Assembly: GCA_022736495.1 (NCBI GenBank)
Contig: DZCR01000005.1
Span: 1-48,205, forward strand
DNA length: 48,205 nucleotides
Source of the DNA: Desulfobacca acetoxidans
Lineage (GTDB): Bacteria; Desulfobacterota; Desulfobaccia; Desulfobaccales; 0-14-0-80-60-11
Reading direction: 5' to 3'
Every line of letters begins with the position of its first letter. The stretch's first letter is position 1. Made by a program: the position numbers and the translations under genes. A model generated the notes under the pieces. The model was not told where the DNA came from. It did not search any database and was given only the letters and a program-made list of their open reading frames with translations. Shown piece by piece: positions 7,351 through 15,002 of the stretch.

Positions 7351-8218
7351 GCTCAGGTTGGGCATCCCTAAGGGCAGTCTGGAGAAAGCGACCATCGAAC
7401 TCTTCCGGCGGTCCGGGTGGCATATTCAGGTCAATGGCCGGAGTTATTTTCCCGATATCGACGACCCGGAGATTACCTGTTCCATGTGCCGGGCCCAGGA
7501 GATGAGCCGTTATATAGAAAACGGCACCCTGGACTGCGGCATCACTGGCAAGGACTGGACCATGGAGAACGACTCCCAGGTCACGGTGGTGGCGGACCTG
7601 ATGTACTCCAAGGCCAGCCTCAACCCGGTGCGCTGGGTGCTGGCGGTGCCGGCGGACTCGGAGATCCGCAGCCTCAGGGACCTGGGGGGCAAAAAGATCG
7701 CCACCGAACTGGTGAACTATACCCGGCGCTATTTCGAAAAGCGCCAGATCCCGGTCAAGGTGGAGTTCTCCTGGGGAGCCACTGAGGCCAAGGTGGCCGC
7801 GGGGCTGGCCGACGCCATCGTGGAGGTCACCGAGACCGGCAGCACCATCAAGGCCCACGGCCTCAAGATCATCCACGAACTTTTCCAGAGCAACACCCAG
7901 TTTATCGCTAACACCCAGGTGTGGGACTCAGACGCCGCTAAGCGGGAGAAGATGGAGAATCTCACCCTGCTCTTATTGGGCGCTCTGAGGGCCGAACGCA
8001 TGGTGGGCCTGAAGATGAATATCCCGGAGAAGCAACTGAAAGACATCATCGCCCTGCTCCCCAGCCTGCTGGCCCCCACCATCGCCAGCCTCTACGAGAC
8101 CGATTGGTATTCGGTGGAGGTGGTGGTGAACCAGGGAGAGGTGCGGACCCTGATCCCCCAACTCATCCGGGCGGGGGCCCAGGGTATCGTGGAGTACCCG
8201 CTGCATAAAGTGATTTGA
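7337..8218 (+). CDS. hisG: ATP phosphoribosyltransferase, long form
   Basis: About 293 residues; catalyses the first committed step of histidine synthesis, joining ATP and PRPP. The N-terminal catalytic part shows [18 protein letters not shown] and [10 protein letters not shown], then [15 protein letters not shown] and the PRPP-type loop [30 protein letters not shown]. The C-terminal 75 or so residues ([35 protein letters not shown]) are the ACT-like regulatory domain of the long, histidine-inhibited form, so no HisZ partner is needed. AAGGAGG (7327-7333) lies 3 bases before the ATG at 7337 and 9 bases before an in-frame GTG at 7343; the GTG is spaced better and may be the true start. It overlaps the end of hisI. 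Confidence 0.95.
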   Translation: MGVDKLRLGIPKGSLEKATIELFRRSGWHIQVNGRSYFPDIDDPEITCSMCRAQEMSRYIENGTLDCGITGKDWTMENDSQVTVVADLMYSKASLNPVRWVLAVPADSEIRSLRDLGGKKIATELVNYTRRYFEKRQIPVKVEFSWGATEAKVAAGLADAIVEVTETGSTIKAHGLKIIHELFQSNTQFIANTQVWDSDAAKREKMENLTLLLLGALRAERMVGLKMNIPEKQLKDIIALLPSLLAPTIASLYETDWYSVEVVVNQGEVRTLIPQLIRAGAQGIVEYPLHKVI

Positions 8219-8244
8219 TATGAGGGAAAGGCGCAAAGGGTAGT

Positions 8245-8277
8245 AAAAAGGCATGGGCGCAAGGTCCGTGCCTTTTT
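8245..8277 (+). terminator. Rho-independent terminator after hisG
   Basis: AAAAAGGCATGG pairs with CCGTGCCTTTTT (one T-G wobble) around a 9-base loop, ending in six T residues. It starts 27 bases after the hisG stop. The A-run on the left makes it potentially bidirectional, but the convergent TPR gene ends 180 bases further on. The remaining interval up to 8455 shows nothing else. Confidence 0.85.
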
Positions 8278-8455
8278 TATGGAGGGCTTTGGCTAGGCTA
8301 AAAATGGCTGGAAAGGGTCCCCCCCCTGGACGCTTATCCTCAACCAGGCATAGCACCCCTTAGTTACAGGATACAAGAGGGGGTATGACGTTACCGTATT
8401 TATGCAAAACGGCACTTAGGCTTTCTGGAGGTTGCGGCCGCAGATCCCGCCTGCT

Positions 8456-8884
8456 TTACTTCTCCGCGGCCCTGCGCTTCATCATGTTGATGAAGTCCGG
8501 GTCCACCCCGTAACCGAGGCTCTTGGCCTTCTCCAGGTCGGGCACGGCTTCTTTATACTTCTCCTGGGACTGGTAGACCATGCCTCGCTGGTAATAGGCC
8601 CGGGCGAAGTTGGGGTTCAGCTTGATGGCCTCTTCGAACAACTGCACGGCCTTGGCGTTATTACCCTTGGCATAATAGACGATGCCTTTATACGTGATGA
8701 GGGCCGGGTCATTGGGTTTAAGTTTCAAGGCTTGGTCAAACGCCTGGAGGGCTTGGTCGTAGTGGCCCGCCTGGCTGTTCCTGATCCCCTGGTCGATGTA
8801 GCTTTGGATGTCTTGTGCCGGACACAAGCCCGGGAGCAGGAGCACAATAAGGAAGACTAAAGGTAAATATGGCACACGCTGCAT
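8456..8884 (-). CDS. Exported tetratricopeptide (TPR) repeat protein
   Basis: 142 residues. An N-terminal signal sequence spans about residues 1-23 (hydrophobic VFLIVLLLPGLCPAQ; the cysteine could be a lipoprotein site but the box is poor). Three TPR units follow: GHYDQALQAFDQALKLKPNDP, GNNAKAVQLFEEAIKLNPNFA and EKYKEAVPDLEKAKSLGYGVD. TPRs mediate protein-protein contacts, so this is probably a periplasmic scaffold or assembly helper of unknown partner. AGGAGG precedes the ATG at 8884 by 13 bases. It lies upstream of and divergent to hisG's end, downstream of nrdJ on the same strand with a 59-base gap. Confidence 0.8.
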   Translation of the reverse strand: MQRVPYLPLVFLIVLLLPGLCPAQDIQSYIDQGIRNSQAGHYDQALQAFDQALKLKPNDPALITYKGIVYYAKGNNAKAVQLFEEAIKLNPNFARAYYQRGMVYQSQEKYKEAVPDLEKAKSLGYGVDPDFINMMKRRAAEK

Positions 8885-8943
8885 GGCTTTGCGATCCTCC
8901 TGTCATTGGTTAGCGACTATTATACATTAATCTAAAGTATGGT

Positions 8944-10719
8944 TCACACGGAACAGAGGCGGCATTCCTCGGCAAATTCATGGGACAGGGTCAGGCCCTC
9001 GGCGCCGGAGGGCAGACTGAGAACCTGCCCGGGTTTGGAGCCGTATCGGTAAACGGTGATGCCTTTCAGCCCCGCTTGATGCGCCAGGCGAAAGGCGGCG
9101 GCCACATCCGCCCGGGTGGCCTCCGGGGCCAGGTTGATGGTCTTGGATACCGCGTTTTCCACGTGGCGCTGAAACGCAGCCTGCATGTTAACCTGATTCG
9201 CCACACTCACTTCAAAGGTGGTGGGAAAAAGCCGGCGGATGTCCTCGGGGAGCCCGGACAGGGGGCGCACCCGCCCGGAGGCCAGGACTCGGGGTACCCA
9301 CTCGTCTACCGAAAGGCCCGCCTGGCGCAGTTTTTCCAGGAACAGGGGGTGGACTTCCTCAAACTCTTCGCCCTCCAAGGCCCGGCGGCGGTAGGCCACC
9401 GCGAACAGGGGCTCGATGCCGCTGGAGGCCCCGGCGATAATGCTGATGGTGCCGGTGGGGGCGATGGTGGTGACGGTGGCATGACGCCGGGGAGGCTGGC
9501 CCTGTTGCTGCCAGCGGCTCCAGGGAAAATTGGGGAAGGGACCCCGCTCTCGGGCCAGGGCCTGGGATTGGGCCACGGCCCGGTCCTGGATGCGGGCCAT
9601 AATCTGTTCGGCCAAATCCAAGGCTTCCGGGGAGTCGTAGGCGATCCCCAGCTTGATGAACATATCCGCCAGCCCCATGACCCCCAGGCCAATCTTGCGG
9701 TTGGCGTGGACGATGGCAATGATCTGAGGCAGGGGGTAGTGGCTCTGGTCGATGACGTTGTCCAGGAAACTCACGCCCAGGGCGACCAGCCGGTCCAATT
9801 CGTCCCAATCCAGTTTTCCTTCATTTACCAGAGCGGCCAGATTGATGGAGCCCAGGTTGCAGGCTTCATAGGCCAAAAGGGGCTGCTCGCCGCAAGGGTT
9901 GGTGGCTTCAAGGGGACCGATCTCCGGGGTGGGGTTGGCCCGCTCGATGGCGTCCATGAAAACCAGTCCGGGGTCGCCGGTGGTCAGCGCCGCGCCGCAG
10001 ATGAGATCGAAAACCTCTTGCGCTTTCAGCCGCCGCACTTCCTGGGCGGTCCGGGGGTTGATCAGGGGATAGGTTTCGTCGGCCTCGACCCGATGCATGA
10101 AGTCGTCGGTAACGGCCACGGACAGGTTAAAGTTGGCGAGCATCCCCTGGTCGCCCTTGGCGGTGATAAACTCCAGAATATCCGGGTGGTCCACCCGGAG
10201 GATGCCCATGTTGGCGCCCCGGCGGCGGCCGCCCTGTTTTACCACTTCCGTGGCGGTGTCAAAGATGCGCATGAAACCCACCGGGCCCGAGGCCACCCGG
10301 CCGGTGCTGCGGACCTGGTCGCCCCGAGGACGCAGGTGGCTGAAATTGAAGCCAGTGCCGCCGCCGGTCTGATGGATCAGCGCCATGTCCCGGACGCCCT
10401 CCAGGATGCTCCGCATGTCATCGGCGATGGGAATGACGAAGCAGGTGGCCAACTGGCCCCGGGGCAGACCGGCGTTCATCAGGGTCGGGGTGTTGGGGAG
10501 AAATTTCAGGGAGGTCATGGCGGCATAGAAGGCCTCAGCCTGGCGGGCCGCGGGTTCAGGGCCGCTGTAGTGCGCTTCCGCCGCGGCCACGGTCTGGGCC
10601 ACGCGGCGAAACAGGCCCTCGGGGGTCTCTATGATCCGGCCCTCGGGGTCCCGGCGCAGGTAGCGCTCATTCAGGACCCGGAGGGCGATGGGGCGGAATT
10701 GGGGCTGAGTTTCGCGCAT
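8944..10719 (-). CDS. nrdJ: Adenosylcobalamin-dependent (class II) ribonucleotide reductase
   Basis: 591 residues. Reduces ribonucleotides to deoxyribonucleotides using a radical made from adenosylcobalamin, so it needs no oxygen and suits an anaerobe. Visible: the substrate-site cysteine in GQLATCFVIPIADDM, the glycine-rich GGTGFNFSHLRPRGD, the active-site loop ATNPCGEQPLLAYEACNLGSINLA near residue 273 with the thiyl-radical cysteine, and PTGTISIIAGASSGIEPLF. The C-terminus ends ECRLCSV, the CxxC pair that re-reduces the active site. The N-terminal ATP-cone of some relatives is absent. The upstream gene ends 29 bases before its start, so they may share a transcript. No cobalamin riboswitch was seen. 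Confidence 0.95.
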   Translation of the reverse strand: MRETQPQFRPIALRVLNERYLRRDPEGRIIETPEGLFRRVAQTVAAAEAHYSGPEPAARQAEAFYAAMTSLKFLPNTPTLMNAGLPRGQLATCFVIPIADDMRSILEGVRDMALIHQTGGGTGFNFSHLRPRGDQVRSTGRVASGPVGFMRIFDTATEVVKQGGRRRGANMGILRVDHPDILEFITAKGDQGMLANFNLSVAVTDDFMHRVEADETYPLINPRTAQEVRRLKAQEVFDLICGAALTTGDPGLVFMDAIERANPTPEIGPLEATNPCGEQPLLAYEACNLGSINLAALVNEGKLDWDELDRLVALGVSFLDNVIDQSHYPLPQIIAIVHANRKIGLGVMGLADMFIKLGIAYDSPEALDLAEQIMARIQDRAVAQSQALARERGPFPNFPWSRWQQQGQPPRRHATVTTIAPTGTISIIAGASSGIEPLFAVAYRRRALEGEEFEEVHPLFLEKLRQAGLSVDEWVPRVLASGRVRPLSGLPEDIRRLFPTTFEVSVANQVNMQAAFQRHVENAVSKTINLAPEATRADVAAAFRLAHQAGLKGITVYRYGSKPGQVLSLPSGAEGLTLSHEFAEECRLCSV

Positions 10720-10748
10720 TAATCAGATACCTAGGGAAAAAGGGAAAT

Positions 10749-11045
10749 CTAGGTTCTTACGATCTCATACAATCCAGGGTAATGGGGGCATATCTCCATA
10801 TAGGGTTCAATCAACTGCTGAAACTCTGTGCTGCCGATAGCCTTTTGAAAGTGTTCCGCCGACTCCCATTCTGCGATGTTGATGAAGTAAAACCTTGCCT
10901 CCGGCGAGATGGCTCTATGTAGACGTGTGGAAATAAAACCTGGTTGCCGTCTCATATATGCGGCCGCCTTTTCCCAGAACACCAGACATTTATCCTCCTT
11001 GCCTTTGGGTACTTCGAACGGATTGATCAAAAGCACCGGTGACAT
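10749..11045 (-). CDS. Antibiotic biosynthesis monooxygenase (ABM) domain protein
   Basis: 98 residues from the ATG at 11045, which has GAGGAG 8 bases upstream. The pattern PVLLINPFEVPKGKEDKCLVFWEKAAAYMRRQPGFISTRLHRAI followed by FYFINIAEWESAEHFQKAI is that of the dimeric alpha+beta barrel ABM family. Despite the name, most such proteins are of unknown function; some are heme-degrading or quinol oxygenases. No heme ligand can be assigned here. It lies between the DUF169 gene and nrdJ, all on the minus strand. Confidence 0.8.
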   Translation of the reverse strand: MSPVLLINPFEVPKGKEDKCLVFWEKAAAYMRRQPGFISTRLHRAISPEARFYFINIAEWESAEHFQKAIGSTEFQQLIEPYMEICPHYPGLYEIVRT

Positions 11046-11094
11046 TGGTTTTCTCCTCGCGAAGCGCGGAAGCAAGGATGAGGGCAGAATGGTC

Positions 11095-11877
11095 TTACAA
11101 AATCCCCCACTTTTTGGCTCGCTCTTCATAGGCGGGCGGGAAACTGGGGGAGAAGTTCTGGTAAAACGTCACGGGGTAACGGGCTCCAATCTTTTTGCCG
11201 GCGTCTTTCAGCCCCACCAACAGGCCTTCCAGGAACTTGCCGGGAAAGGCCACCACCATCTCGTCATCCTGAGTCATGGAAAAGATGCGATCGCCCATGC
11301 CAGGAATGACGACCCGAAAGGCGCCGGTACGGTAGGGGGCGATAAGATAAGAGCTGCATTCCACCTTGCCGCCGAATTCGCCGGTAACCCGCGCTCCCAG
11401 GCTGAAGGTGGCCGCCTGGATGAGCCGCATGAGCTGGGCCGGGTTGCCATAGACTACCACGACTTCCGGGTCCAGGGTGAGGCGCTCCAGGGGGCAGAGA
11501 TAAATGGCGCCTACTTCCTGAGGTCCGAAGTGGGGCAGGGCTTCCACCTCTTTGAGGGCCGGACCCAGGTCTTGGTGAAACCCGACCTCACAAAAGAGTT
11601 GCCCCAGTTCCATAATGGGGTCAGCGGCCGGAGTAAAGCCGAAGACCAACATGCCGGGCACGCAGATGAGGTCTTCTTGGGTCAGTCCCACGGGCCAGCC
11701 ATACACCCGCGCCATGGTTACTCCCTGGCAGATGGTCACTCTCTTGCCGAAAACCTTGGAAGGCTGACGCGTCTTGGCCGGGAGCTCGGCGGGGTCTTTG
11801 AAAAAGGAGACTCCAAAGGGCTCGGTCTTCAGGCGCATAGTCTCTTTCAATTGGGCAGCGGCAGCTTTATAATCCAT
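11095..11877 (-). CDS. DUF169 domain protein
   Basis: 260 residues matching the DUF169 family (COG2043), common in anaerobes and methanogens and of unknown function. Visible family features are LKTEPFGVSFFKDPAELP near the start, ICQGVTMARVYGWPVGLTQEDLICVPG and the later VVVYGNPAQLMRLIQAATF plus GEFGGKVECSSYLIAPYRTG. The conserved cysteines could bind a metal or thiol, but nothing proves it. The protein is cytosolic. Upstream of the ATG at 11877 is AAGGAGACGCC. The next gene in the same direction begins 50 bases after its end. Confidence 0.85.
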   Translation of the reverse strand: MDYKAAAAQLKETMRLKTEPFGVSFFKDPAELPAKTRQPSKVFGKRVTICQGVTMARVYGWPVGLTQEDLICVPGMLVFGFTPAADPIMELGQLFCEVGFHQDLGPALKEVEALPHFGPQEVGAIYLCPLERLTLDPEVVVVYGNPAQLMRLIQAATFSLGARVTGEFGGKVECSSYLIAPYRTGAFRVVIPGMGDRIFSMTQDDEMVVAFPGKFLEGLLVGLKDAGKKIGARYPVTFYQNFSPSFPPAYEERAKKWGIL

Positions 11878-12155
11878 GGCGTCTCCTTCTTCGCGTGATG
11901 GCGGCAGGCTGGTTCCCTCGATCGCTTAATTTTTGATAGTAAGACCTTGGGGGGCAAGATGCAAGCGGAGGGCTTTTTTCCCTTGGCCTGGTGCAGGTTC
12001 GAGGATAGAATACCTATCTAAGCTTAAAGATGGTGTGTTAAACTGCCTTTTTCCCTTGGGAACGAGGGGGAAAAGGGGGGGGAGATCCCGCCCTCGCAGG
12101 CGCGGTTAAGCCAATCCCCCGGAAATTTATTATTCCAGACCACAAGGCTCCCGCT
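11878..12155. other. Divergent intergenic region before the calcium ATPase
   Basis: 278 bases between the divergent DUF169 and P-type ATPase genes, presumably holding both promoters. It contains a purine tract (gagggggaaaaggggggggag, about 12065-12084) and a G/C pairing potential GGGGG..CCCCC spanning to 12120. I looked for the manganese-sensing yybP-ykoY motif, often found before such ATPases, and did not find its conserved core. No ORF is supported. Confidence 0.4.
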
Positions 12156-14906
12156 ATGTCGACGGAACTCCGCCATTTCCATACCCTCACTCCGGAACAG
12201 GTCTACGCGGCTTTAGAGACCGGTCCCCAGGGGTTGAGTGACATTGCGGCCCAGGAGCGCCTGGAGCGTTACGGGCCCAACGAGCTGACCGCAGGCAAGA
12301 AAATTTCTGCCTGGCGCATCCTTCTGCGGCAGTTTAGCAATCTCTTGATCCTCATCCTCCTGGTGGCCACGGTGATCTCTTTTCTCTTAGGGGAACGCCT
12401 GGATGCCTGGGTTATTCTGGTTATTGTGCTGGCCTGCGTGGTGCTGGGTTTTGTCCAGGAATACCGGGCGGAAAAGGCTGCGGCCGCCCTGGCCAAATTG
12501 GCGGCGCCGACGGCTGTCGTAGTCCGGGAAGGCCGCGAGTTGGACATCCCTGCCCGGGAAGTGGTGCCCGGGGATGTGCTGGTTTTGCATACCGGCGACC
12601 GCGTGGCCGCGGACGCCCGCCTGGTAAGAGAGATCAATCTGAAGGCGGACGAGGCGCTCCTGACCGGAGAGTCCACCGCGGCGGGCAAGAATTTGGCTCC
12701 TGTGGCCGATCCCGAAGTAGCCGTGGCCGACCGGAAGTGCATGGTTTTCGGGGGCACGGTGATCACGTATGGCCGGGGGCAAGCCGTGGTTACCGATACC
12801 GGCATGGGCACCGAGTTCGGGAAGATTGCCCGCATGCTGGAGGGAGTGGTTGAAGAAAAGACCCCTCTGGAATCCCGGATGGTCACCATCGGTAGGGTGT
12901 TGGGCGTTATTTGCCTGGTGGTGGCGGTGGGGGCCTCAATCCTGGGAGTATTCCGGGGGCATAGCTGGCTGGAGATGCTGATTTGGGGGATCAGCCTGGC
13001 AGTGGCCGCAGTGCCGGAGTCGCTCCCGGCAGTGGTTACCGGGGCCCTGGCCATCGGCACCACCCGCATGGCCCGGCGGAATGCCATTGTCAAGCGCCTG
13101 CCCGCGGTGGAGACCATGGGCTGCACCACCGTGATCTGTACCGACAAGACCGGCACCCTGACCAAAAATGAGATGACGGTGCGGCGGCTCTTTCTGGATG
13201 GCGAGACGATTGAGGTGGCAGGGTCCGGTTATGAGCCGGCGGGTTCTTTTCAAGCCGGCGGCGCTGAGATCAATCCCGGGGACCACCCGGTGGCGGCCTG
13301 GGCGGCTCGCATCGCCATGTTGTGCAATGACGCCGCACTGGAAGAGATTGACGGTCACTGGGTGGTGCGGGGCGACCCAACCGAAGGGGCGCTTTTGGTG
13401 CTGGGCCGGAAGGCGGGGATCGACCCCGAGGGGCTGCGCCGGGAATTGCCCCGAGTGGCAGAGATTCCCTTCACTTCGGAAGCCAAGCGCATGAGCACCT
13501 TTCATCAGGAGGGGGACCGTATCCTGATGTGCGTCAAAGGGGCGCCGGAAAGCCTGCTGACCCGAGCTCAGCACATGCTGACGGAGGCAGGCGAGCAGGC
13601 CATGACGCCGGAGGTCCAGGAGGCCGTGCGGAATCAGGCCGCGGATATGGCCCATGCGGCCCTCAGGGTTTTAGGTGTGGCTTACCGGCGTTTTGCGGAA
13701 GTCCCCAACCTCGAAGAGGAAGGCGTTACCCAAGACCTGGTCTGGGTGGGACTGGTGGGGATGATCGACCCTGCCCGGCCGGAAGCCCGTCAGGCCGTGG
13801 CCCAGTGCCACCAGGCAGGCATCCGGGTCATTATGGTAACCGGGGACCACCCTGACACCGCCGCAGCCATTGCCCGTGAGGTTGGGCTGCTTACTAAAAA
13901 AATGGAATCCCAAGCGGTTCTGTCAGGACCGGAAATCAATAAATTGAGCGACCCGGAGCTTAAAAAGATTCTCCGAACGGTCCGAGTCTTTGCCCGGGTA
14001 GCCCCGGAACATAAGCTGCGTCTGGTGGATATCCTCAAGGAGCAGGGTGAGGTGGTGGCCATGACCGGGGACGGCGTCAATGACGCCCCGGCCTTAAAGC
14101 GCGCCGATATCGGCGTGGCCATGGGTATCACTGGCACCGAGGTTACCAAGGAGACCGCGGCGATGATCCTGGCGGACGACAACTTCGCCACCCTGGTGGC
14201 CGCCGTGGAGGAAGGCCGGGCCATCTTCGACAACATCAAAAAGTATCTCATCTTCCTGCTGAGCTGCAACCTCGCCGAGATTCTGGTGCTCACCGGGGCC
14301 ATTTTTATAGGTCTGCCGCTCCCCCTCCTGGCCCTGCAAATTCTCTGGGTGAACCTTGATTCCGACGGCCTCCCGGCCTTTGCCCTGGGAGTGGATCCCA
14401 AGGCCCTGGACATCATGCGCCGCCCGCCCCGGCCCACCGGAGAGGGGGTCTTCTCCCCCTCCGTTACCGTACTTTTGGTGGTAATCTCAGGCTATCTTAC
14501 CTTAATGCTCCTGCCCCTCTTTGCCTATTACGTGCTCTTTGATCCAAATGGGCTGGGGGAGCAAGACCAGATTCTGGCCCAGGCTCAGACCATGGTGTTC
14601 GTCACTCTGATCGTGGCGGAACAGGTGAACGCCTTCAATTGCCGTTCGGACCTGCACTCCCTTTTCACTGTGGGGTTCTTTGCCAACCGCCTGTTGCTCA
14701 TCAGTGTGACCCTCTCCACCATCATGCTGACGGCGGTCATCTACTGGCCCCCCTTGGCGAGGCTTTTCCATACGTATCCCCTCGACCTCCAGGACTGGCT
14801 CATTGCTGCCGGATTAGGCTTGAGCATTTTTCCGGTGGTGGAGGTGACCAAGTGGATCCTCCGACGCCGGGGCCGGAGCAGGCAGCGCCAGGTCTCCGCC
14901 GCTTGA
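12156..14906 (+). CDS. Calcium-transporting P-type ATPase (P2A, SERCA-like)
   Basis: 916 residues. The phosphorylated aspartate is D330 in ICTDKTGTLTKNEM; TGE is in LLTGESTAAGKN; the hinge TGDGVNDAPALKRADIGVAMG is intact. Cation-site residues follow calcium pumps: TM4 VPESLPAVVT (glutamate kept, glycine of the usual PEGL replaced by serine), TM5 SCNLAEIL (N and E kept), TM6 WVNLDSDGLPA (N and D kept, serine in place of threonine). Ten membrane segments fit the hydropathy. It should export calcium (possibly manganese) from the cytosol. The N-terminal 60 residues are the cation_ATPase_N domain. The C-terminus is a short basic tail. It is a single gene, convergent with the methyltransferase gene. 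Confidence 0.93.
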   Translation: MSTELRHFHTLTPEQVYAALETGPQGLSDIAAQERLERYGPNELTAGKKISAWRILLRQFSNLLILILLVATVISFLLGERLDAWVILVIVLACVVLGFVQEYRAEKAAAALAKLAAPTAVVVREGRELDIPAREVVPGDVLVLHTGDRVAADARLVREINLKADEALLTGESTAAGKNLAPVADPEVAVADRKCMVFGGTVITYGRGQAVVTDTGMGTEFGKIARMLEGVVEEKTPLESRMVTIGRVLGVICLVVAVGASILGVFRGHSWLEMLIWGISLAVAAVPESLPAVVTGALAIGTTRMARRNAIVKRLPAVETMGCTTVICTDKTGTLTKNEMTVRRLFLDGETIEVAGSGYEPAGSFQAGGAEINPGDHPVAAWAARIAMLCNDAALEEIDGHWVVRGDPTEGALLVLGRKAGIDPEGLRRELPRVAEIPFTSEAKRMSTFHQEGDRILMCVKGAPESLLTRAQHMLTEAGEQAMTPEVQEAVRNQAADMAHAALRVLGVAYRRFAEVPNLEEEGVTQDLVWVGLVGMIDPARPEARQAVAQCHQAGIRVIMVTGDHPDTAAAIAREVGLLTKKMESQAVLSGPEINKLSDPELKKILRTVRVFARVAPEHKLRLVDILKEQGEVVAMTGDGVNDAPALKRADIGVAMGITGTEVTKETAAMILADDNFATLVAAVEEGRAIFDNIKKYLIFLLSCNLAEILVLTGAIFIGLPLPLLALQILWVNLDSDGLPAFALGVDPKALDIMRRPPRPTGEGVFSPSVTVLLVVISGYLTLMLLPLFAYYVLFDPNGLGEQDQILAQAQTMVFVTLIVAEQVNAFNCRSDLHSLFTVGFFANRLLLISVTLSTIMLTAVIYWPPLARLFHTYPLDLQDWLIAAGLGLSIFPVVEVTKWILRRRGRSRQRQVSAA

Positions 14907-14936
14907 TACCAGACTGCGATCATACAGGTAATTTTG

Positions 14937-14994
14937 TTGTAGGGGCGAACCTGCGTGTCCGCCCCAGAGCGCACACTTAGGTGCGTCCCTACAA
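14937..14994. repeat. Palindromic repeat at a convergent junction
   Basis: Outer arms TTGTAGGGGCG (14937-14947) and CGTCCCTACAA (14984-14994) match at 10 of 11 positions. Inside, GGGGCG and CGCCCC form a second small hairpin. The type (..GTAGGGGCG..) resembles widespread MITE-like or REP-like elements. It fills the gap between the calcium ATPase stop and the convergent methyltransferase stop, so it may work as a two-way terminator. No second copy was seen in this window. Confidence 0.55.
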
Positions 14995-15002
14995 CCGCAG
15001 TT

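Noticed and set aside
8980..10722. 580-codon plus-strand ORF opposite nrdJ
   Set aside because: Shadow frame of a high-GC gene; the minus strand encodes an intact class II ribonucleotide reductase.
11878..12155. yybP-ykoY manganese riboswitch before the P-type ATPase
   Set aside because: The conserved internal loop sequences were not found; only G-rich and C-rich runs that can pair.
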